64,000 nt of DNA from Toxorhynchites rutilus septentrionalis. Taxonomy: Eukaryota > Arthropoda > Insecta > Diptera > Culicidae. The notes under the pieces were generated by a model. It did not search any database, was not told where the DNA came from, and saw only the letters and a program-made list of their open reading frames with translations. The DNA lies in the NCBI RefSeq assembly GCF_029784135.1, contig NC_073746.1:229909882-229973881 (forward strand). Direction: 5' to 3'. The first letter of the stretch is position 1, and each line of letters starts with the position of its first letter. Made by a program: the position numbers and the translations under genes. Below, piece by piece: positions 58,260-64,000 of the stretch.

Positions 58260-58890
58260 GTTAAATGTCATGTAAAGTTTGAAGCATTTCTAATCCGGAA
58301 CCATAGAACCAGTTGTATCTTGGGATTGGTTAAAGGACCAAAAAATGTTTGTATATCAAAATGCAAATAGTTTATTGTTCTTTTCAGAAAAAAATCAATA
58401 TATTGAAAAAAAATGGTTACAGTTTTGTTGAATTTTCGTACTTTTATTCGGATACCGTCCATCAAAAATTGTACTCCCTGTTGATCATCCTCAGCGGCCA
58501 TTTTACATGTCTTCATGTCTGCAGCATCCCGAGGCATTTGGCACTCTTCATTGTCAAGCATATTACAATTGCCCAACATTTTTCAATTAGGCGGAATTGG
58601 GGGCAACTGGGAGGATTGGGGTATTTTCAATGTAATCTGCTTCATTGTCACGGCACCACTGAAACAGCTCTCGGCAGTGGTGGCAGCTTGCCAAATCTGG
58701 CCAAAACTTATGCAAAACTTATGTTCGCCAATATACGCGATCCACAGCTGCAGTCCTGCTCCACCTAGTTTAATCACCAAGCTAGGTGGGTTCTTTCACT
58801 TTTTTACTCCAATTGACACATTTTCGCTCAATAATGAGCTTCGTCCATTTTGTTGGCTATGTCAATTTCTAGCAAAATGAGGTGATAACG
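58260..58890 (-). pseudogene. Degenerate Tc1-like transposase C-terminal fragment
   Basis: The minus strand reads IPQSSQLPPIPPN, then after a stop a helical part ending FLMDGIRIKVRKFNKT. This resembles the region around the last catalytic residue and the C-terminal tail of Tc1/DD37-type transposases (compare NLMDGVKRKVRAYR at 61967-62176). The catalytic residue itself is not preserved. Decay is advanced. Confidence 0.55.
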
Positions 58891-59115
58891 TTATCATTAC
58901 GTTATCTGAATAAACACTCGTTATTATATGAATACATCGAAACAAATTTAGTTTTTATGCAACAACCTTTGATGAGGGTTTATGAAAAACTACATAATTA
59001 TATTTGAAATATTTTAAGTTTTCGGTATTTTTATGTTTTTTGAAAATATCGCTGCACTAACTTACCCAAACCTCAACCTCAATGCCCATATACCATTGAA
59101 TGAATAATTAAATAC

Positions 59116-59260
59116 AGGTCGGACTCAATTATCCGGAGTTTTGTTTTTTTTATGATTCATAATCGAATCATAAAAAAAAACAAATTTTCGTTCGGTAAAC
59201 ATAATATAATTATGATTTGCACTTTTTTACCAAACGGTTTTATCTAGCTTGGACCCGTTT
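59116..59260. mobile_element. pogo-like terminus with an AT-rich hairpin
   Basis: ACAGGTCGGACTCAATTATC resembles pogo/Tigger ends. It is followed by a hairpin at 59143-59183, GTTTTTTTTATGATTC / GAATCATAAAAAAAAAC around ATAATC. The opposite terminus was not identified. Confidence 0.5.
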
Positions 59261-59559
59261 GTATGTTTGTGATTTTTTAAGTTTGTCTGTAACGCTATTC
59301 CACATTAATAGAAATTTAACCCTCTTCCTGTTCACTATTTGATCTGAAATTTGGAACACATCTTCATCAAATACATACAAGAGTAGTCTACAATCGTCTG
59401 AGCCACGCGCGCGTTTCTGTAGGCATAAACAATCTAGATTCTGAACACTGACGAAAACCGATGTACAATGAAATTTTCTAGGATCTACAGTGGAAACCGG
59501 AATCGAGTTCGGGATAGCCCCTACAGAATATTCGTAAACTATCGCATTAGCAGATGGTT

Positions 59560-59690
59560 ATGTCGAGGTTTTTTTCTGTACTGTGGCAGATCTCAGAGTG
59601 AGTCTCTAGTAGAAACTTTAAGATATCGGGTTCAATTCCCGATCAGTCACGGATCTTCCCGGTATGGAAATTTTCTTGATAAGCCTTAAC
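59560..59690 (+). mobile_element. Possible decayed tRNA-derived SINE
   Basis: ATCGGGTTCAATTCCCGATC at about 59625-59644 is a good B-box arm able to form the TpsiC stem, followed by ACGGATCTTCCCGG. The A box expected about 40-60 bp upstream is poor. It may be a SINE head of a third family; a tRNA gene is not supported. Confidence 0.4.
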
Positions 59691-60234
59691 CATTCAATTT
59701 TCCAGTTTTCGCCTATTGCCCGTTGTTCTATTGATAGCAAATTTATGTCTGCAAAAAAAAACCAGTCCGTTTTGTTTTGCATACTGGTTTCCATGTATAT
59801 CTGTTAATTCATAATTATCTTAAAGATAAATCGTCCAACTCAAACCTTTGTAGGGGTATGAGGTGGGACCATCATCATCATACTGTCATTATAAATCTGC
59901 GTATTCCATGATTAGCATTAGCATTAGCATTGAGCAAGTTGCACAATATCGTAGGTGGTACAAATTCAGAACTGTTAAATCAAAAACTAACCTCCATCCG
60001 TTGCTGATGATTAGTAATATCTCTTAGATGAAGGCATGTTTTCTCCAACAGTTAAGAATTGTCCTGGCCACGTCCTTGTAACTGCTAAGGAAAGGGAAGG
60101 AATGTTAGTTCGACATTTACTTAAGAGAGATGCAGAGAACTCTACGACCTCTCGTAAATGTCTCGGGAATTTAGGATTTTTAGTAGGGGAGGTATGCCAT
60201 AGGATACACTCAGCCGGTGTTACTGGCGGAGCTT

Positions 60235-60552
60235 GTTACTATTACTATTACTATTAATATTAGTATTACTATTACTATTACTATTACTATTACTATTACT
60301 ATTACTATTACTATTACTATTACTATTACTATTACTATTACTATTACTATTACTATTACTATTACTATTACTATTACTATTACTATTACTATTACTATTA
60401 CTATTACTATTACTATTACTATTACTATTACTATTACTATTACTATTACTATTACTATTACTATTACTATTACTATTACTATTACTATTACTATTACTAT
60501 TACTATTACTATTACTATTACTATTACTATTACTATTACTATTACTATTACT
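60235..60552 (+). repeat. (TTACTA)n hexanucleotide microsatellite, ~318 bp
   Basis: About 53 nearly perfect TTACTA units with a small interruption at 60254-60262. Because the unit length is a multiple of three and lacks stop codons in most frames, it yields poly-Leu and poly-(Ile-Thr) on the plus strand and poly-(Asn-Ser) on the minus strand; these are not genes. Confidence 0.97.
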
Positions 60553-61138
60553 TTGTGGAATCGGCATCTGCTGAAAGAATTAGTAAGTGAAGTTATACGA
60601 TATATTTGTAATATAAATGTGCTCCAGTCTTCTGATTGGTGTCACGTTGATGGTTGAGTAAAAGAATTGTTTTATAAAATTTTGAAATGATTGATAAAAA
60701 CTATCGTCAAGTAACGAACATAAAAAATAAACGAAATTTAATTTTTAAAACTGAAAAACAAATATATTAAAAAGTAGCTTTTTCTTGACGCAGCTGCCGT
60801 CGCATAGCACCATAGCAGGTCATTTTTAATACTATTCTATAATAAATCATTAACAAAACATATAAACATATCCACATATCCAAACGCATTTCAAACCTCA
60901 ATTGGTATCTAGTATGTAGATATGTATAATCTGAAATTGAGAGACCAATGAAATTATATGACACTAAATTGTAAAATGTTACACTTGCAAGTCGGCCTTC
61001 CAATCGTTGTCACATTAGTAGCTGTATAAAAGGTTTGGTTGAGTAAATTTAAATTTGATTTTTATTGATAAAGAAGAAGGCCAGTGGGATTGAAAGCGTT
61101 TCAACTCCCATAGACCCGAACCTTTTTCTTTATCATAA
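60553..61138. other. Unassigned AT-rich segment
   Basis: No gene or element was recognised. Confidence 0.4.
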
Positions 61139-61140
61139 TA

Positions 61141-61458
61141 CAGTAGAATCCCGATTATCCGCGAAAAAGTCTGGCAAGGTCACCGCGAATAACGAAAATT
61201 GCGGATAACGCGATAAACGACTGAAAATGAGGTGTGAATACGAAATAAAGATATTCCAGCATGAAAACTATGTTTTATCAATACAGAAATCATTAAGCTA
61301 TCAATCTGTAAGGTCGTGTACACCAGTGATCAGATAATGTGAAAGTCATGGCCGAAACAAAAGATCCTACCTCTCACTGACAAATTTCGGGAAGTTCTAT
61401 AGAATAACTATGGAACTACCATTCGCGGATCATCCGCATGATAATCGGGGTTCCACTG
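61141..61458. mobile_element. 318-bp pogo/Tigger-like MITE
   Basis: Ends CAGTAGAATCCCGATTATCC (left) and, reversed, CAGTGGAACCCCGATTAT (right), with TA at 61139-61140 and 61459-61460. These ends match the pogo group of Tc1/mariner elements. GCGGATAACGCG and GCGGATCATCCGC form subterminal repeats. Confidence 0.88.
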
Positions 61459-61880
61459 TAATCAAACACACGACAAGATACTTAAAAGATAATTGAGATT
61501 TACACAAAAAAAACAAGTAAATATGTATTTGAATGATAGACAGCATTAAAAGAACAAAAAAAATATCAATGATGAATCATAAATAATATGCTCAGTAAGA
61601 GATGTTCCTGGTGGCTCTAGTTTTGTAGTTATGCTGTTGGGGAGCCAGAAACAGTACAAACACTAGATTTTATAGATTGAGATGCATAACAAGGGGGTAG
61701 CTTCACAAAAGTAATTAAGGAGAGAATGAAACTAGAAACACAGAACAAACATAAAACATTATTTTAAAATAACAGTAATAGAAATATAATGATGCTACTT
61801 CCATGATTGTCTTCCTGGTGATATTCACACTATAGTTTAACTCTTCACAGCATTCACATTCTTCAGAACACGAAAAAGTA

Positions 61881-62403
61881 AAGGGTGTTTCACATCAAAC
61901 CGCATCACGAAAATTTTAGACAGTAAAATAAAAACTATTAAACAACTTTTGGCATTTTCTTTTTATTTATACTTCGAGCCCAAGCCTGTATGCTCGCACC
62001 TTCCTCTTTACCCCGTCCATAAGGTTCTGTACAACATCAGGTTGTAGTTTTTTTTGAACAGAAATCCATCTTCTCTTGAAGTCCGCCTCCGATTTGACCA
62101 CTTTTGGGTTCTTCCGGAGGGCCTGCTTCATAATCGTCCAATATTTCTCTATTGGGCGAAGTTCCGGAGTTGTCACATCGGGAGCATCTTACCGATTCTC
62201 GAAATGAGTGCACAGGATTAATTCACGACGCCCTTTTTTGTTCGACGACATTTTTCCAAATTTACGAAAAATTGACAGTGAAGCATGGCCAACGTGATCT
62301 ATACACTCTTATCTGATTATAAGCGAAAGCTGAAGATATAATTCCTAAAAATAAAATTTCTACAGCGTCCCCTCCGTGATGCAACTTGATGTGACACACC
62401 CTT
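61881..62403 (-). mobile_element. 523-bp internally deleted DD37E-type element
   Basis: Termini AAGGGTGT-TTCACATCAA and, reversed, AAGGGTGT-GTCACATCAA agree apart from one base, with TGCATCACG following on the right and CGCATCACG on the left. TA lies at 61879-61880 and 62404-62405. It keeps only the C-terminal end of a transposase, so it is a deletion derivative. The ends differ from those of the element at 56632. Confidence 0.88.
61967..62176 (-). pseudogene. DD37E-type transposase C-terminal fragment
   Basis: TTPELRPIEKYWTIMKQALR carries the last catalytic E in the RPIEKYW context typical of DD37E, then FKRRWISVQKKLQPDVVQNL and MDGVKRKVRAYR to the end. N-terminal and central domains are deleted. 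Confidence 0.88.
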
Positions 62404-62405
62404 TA

Positions 62406-63564
62406 CGATAGCTTTACTTCACGCTTTCATACACCCGTAGCCAACCAATCTCATGTTTCGCGCAAAAAAACAATACACTGAATAAACAAAGCAACCCTAA
62501 CTTATCCTATATCGGCAAACCTATTCTGTGCGGGGGATAGAGACCGCACAAAAAATAAATCGTACAAAACTTCACCTGTAGCTTTAAGAAATCGAGTTCG
62601 GTACCCTATTTGAAAGAACTTTTTTTGTGCGGCAGATAAAAAAAAGTTTCCAAAAAAAAAACCAAACCGTTCGACCTCCTTTTGAAATGCATAGAAAACA
62701 CATAAAAAAAATAAATGGACGACAACTTCGCCAAACATACTTCTTTTCATACACCGCACAAAAGAAAAATCGCACGAAAAACAGGCGAACCAGCCTAATA
62801 AAAAAACGCACAAAAAAGACGGGTGGGTAATGTCGGGGACATAACCGGAGTGACGTAGGACTATACAAAAGGGACAGCTTTTGTTAAATATATATTTTAA
62901 ATATATTGTTTTATTTTCTACTCCTACGTGAATACCTACCTATCTACCTTAAAAATGGATTAGTTTACTGTTTACTCTTCATGAATATGTTGATGTTTCT
63001 GAAAAGAACCTTTGGTGTTGTGTTTTTGTTATCACTCGATATTCCCATCTTGTTCGGTTAAACCTTCCTGTTTAGCTATTGTGTTTGCCACTCGCCACAG
63101 CTTTCACAGTTGGAAAATTTCTTCCCATACAGCTTGTGACATATTTTACAGTAAATTACATTCAATGGCACGTCGCATTACCACCACTCAGTATCGGATT
63201 GGAGGTAATTTTAACCTGTAATTGAACATTTGCGATGACAGTGGTACAGTGTCGACCTTCAATGTGGGGTCATAATTTGGACCCCGAACTCTATGTTTAC
63301 AAAAATGTCCAACTAAATATGTCGCATTACTGGTCCGTCCAATTAGCTAAATGTCGAGATAAGTGTAAATTACTGTACTTTCAATCTAGAAGCAATTTAA
63401 GAATTGGTGAAAATCAATAAGCTCAGAACAACTGCCAAATTCACATACTCATCATATCCTGGTAAACAAATTATAAAAAAATCAATTTGTGTTTTATTAT
63501 TATTTTGGATATTGTTTTAGAAAGCATTGAACTGTATTTCCTAAACTCTTTTTTGGAAGGTTTA
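62406..63564. other. Unassigned region with composite-repeat-like motif
   Basis: No gene is recognised. GGAGTGACGTAGGACTATAC at 62848-62867 resembles the terminal GTGACGTAGGACT of the composite repeats at 10825 and 24010. Short phrases near 63082 (TGTTTGCCACTCGCCAC) recur at 63748 (CGTTTGCCACTCGCCACTCG) inside the histone-derived region. Confidence 0.45.
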
Positions 63565-64000
63565 ATGGCCCTGAAAAGCGCCTTGTTTTATGGAATGGTT
63601 CCAATTTAGAAAACTTAGTACTCGTGGTTTTGAAAAAAACCATTTCGAACGCCCTCGATGCCGCCTTGTTCTAGATTTGCCACCAAAGCAGTGTGTATAA
63701 AGGACAAACTTTTTTTTTCTGCTACCTGATGCCGTTTTGCGATTGCGTTTGCCACTCGCCACTCGCTGCAACTGCCTGTTGTCTTGATGTCCACAGAACC
63801 GAATGTGTTCTGTTCCGAATGCGGGTTTTCTTATCGTCGCGAGCAGCTTTACCAGCTAACTCGATCACTTCGGCGGCCGAAACTATATAACGCCGGCTAG
63901 GTGGACTGGTGCACTGGTACTAACGCGCTCGGCCTAGCTACCCTTGCGGGGAACTCCAGTTCAACACGGTTCGAGCGGGATTTTGCCTTTCCCTTCACTT
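63565..64000 (-). pseudogene. Histone H2A pseudogene with 3' region (continues past window edge)
   Basis: Reading leftwards from 64000 on the minus strand: VKGKAKSRSNR (H2A residues from about 10), L-E-F-P, then a deletion of about ten codons with a frame change; ERV, SAPVHLAGVI matching ERVGAGAPVYLAAVI, then a stop; then another frame with AEVIELAGKAARDDKKTRIR. The C-terminal third is missing or unrecognisable. Two histone-type stem-loops follow at 63626-63641 and 63567-63582. Deletions, stops and frame changes make it a pseudogene. It may be part of a repeat element that captured a histone gene, as suggested by the motif at 62848. H2A identity is firm from the SRSNR and KKTRI regions. Confidence 0.88.
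63567..63641 (-). promoter_or_regulatory. Two consecutive histone-type 3' stem-loops
   Basis: On the minus strand, GGTTTTTTTCAAAACC (63641-63626) forms a perfect 6-bp stem with a TTTC loop. Then GGCGCTTTTCAGGGCC (63582-63567) forms the same fold with one mismatch in the stem. Both fit the replication-dependent histone mRNA stem-loop consensus bound by SLBP. They lie about 150-220 bp after the recognisable H2A coding remnant. Confidence 0.75.

Noticed and set aside
60217..60657. Long repetitive-protein reading frames on both strands
   Set aside because: They are produced by the TTACTA microsatellite, whose unit length is a multiple of three; no start context or flanking domain supports a gene.

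Overview
The window is animal DNA from a mosquito, most likely a culicine such as Aedes. Three things point there. The only well-conserved host gene is spliced and matches the insect mustard/OXR1 family. The rest is a dense, nested mass of transposable elements. Several copies of a tRNA-derived SINE of the Feilai type, known from Aedes, are present with clean target-site duplications (TSDs). The species call comes from recognised repeats, not from a search.

Layout. 1-3189 (+): the last intron stretch and last three coding exons of an OXR1/mustard (TLDc-domain) gene, with a compact poly(A) signal overlapping the stop codon. 5.7-7.8 kb: a decayed Ty3/gypsy retrotransposon. 7.9-11.6 kb: a Tc1-like transposon (minus strand) split by a large composite repeat that carries a 198-bp satellite array, and hit again by a TTAA-flanked MITE. 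12.27-15.23 kb: a 3-kb foldback element with TTAA ends, carrying a SINE. 15.6-16.3 kb: a non-LTR endonuclease fragment. 19.6-20.35 kb: another TTAA element. 20.5-24.0 kb: 140-bp repeat copies and a second copy of the composite repeat. 25.3-26.65 kb (+): the probable 5' end and first coding exon of an unrecognised host gene. 28.4-32.2 kb: a minisatellite, then an apparently perfect 1450-bp tandem duplication. 33-38 kb: MITEs, a mariner element with a long transposase reading frame and mariner fragments. 38-43 kb: mostly unassigned AT-rich DNA. 43-46 kb: a hAT-like fragment. 49-50.9 kb: mariner and non-LTR debris, SINEs and a MITE. 50.93-56.62 kb (+): a BEL/Pao retrotransposon with a candidate 5' LTR, interrupted by two SINEs in opposite orientation. 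56.63-57.93 kb: a DD37E Tc1/mariner element of full length with three frameshifts. 58-62.4 kb: Tc1-like debris, a 318-bp hexanucleotide microsatellite, a pogo-like MITE and a deleted DD37E element. 63.57-64.0 kb (minus): a histone H2A pseudogene with two consecutive histone-type 3' stem-loops.

There is no operon or gene system. The functional content is probably the end of one gene and the start of another, both on the plus strand, about 23 kb apart. Everything between and after looks like mobile DNA. The main interest lies in the nesting order, the composite satellite-bearing repeat with a promoter-like block, the histone-derived sequence and the recent tandem duplication.
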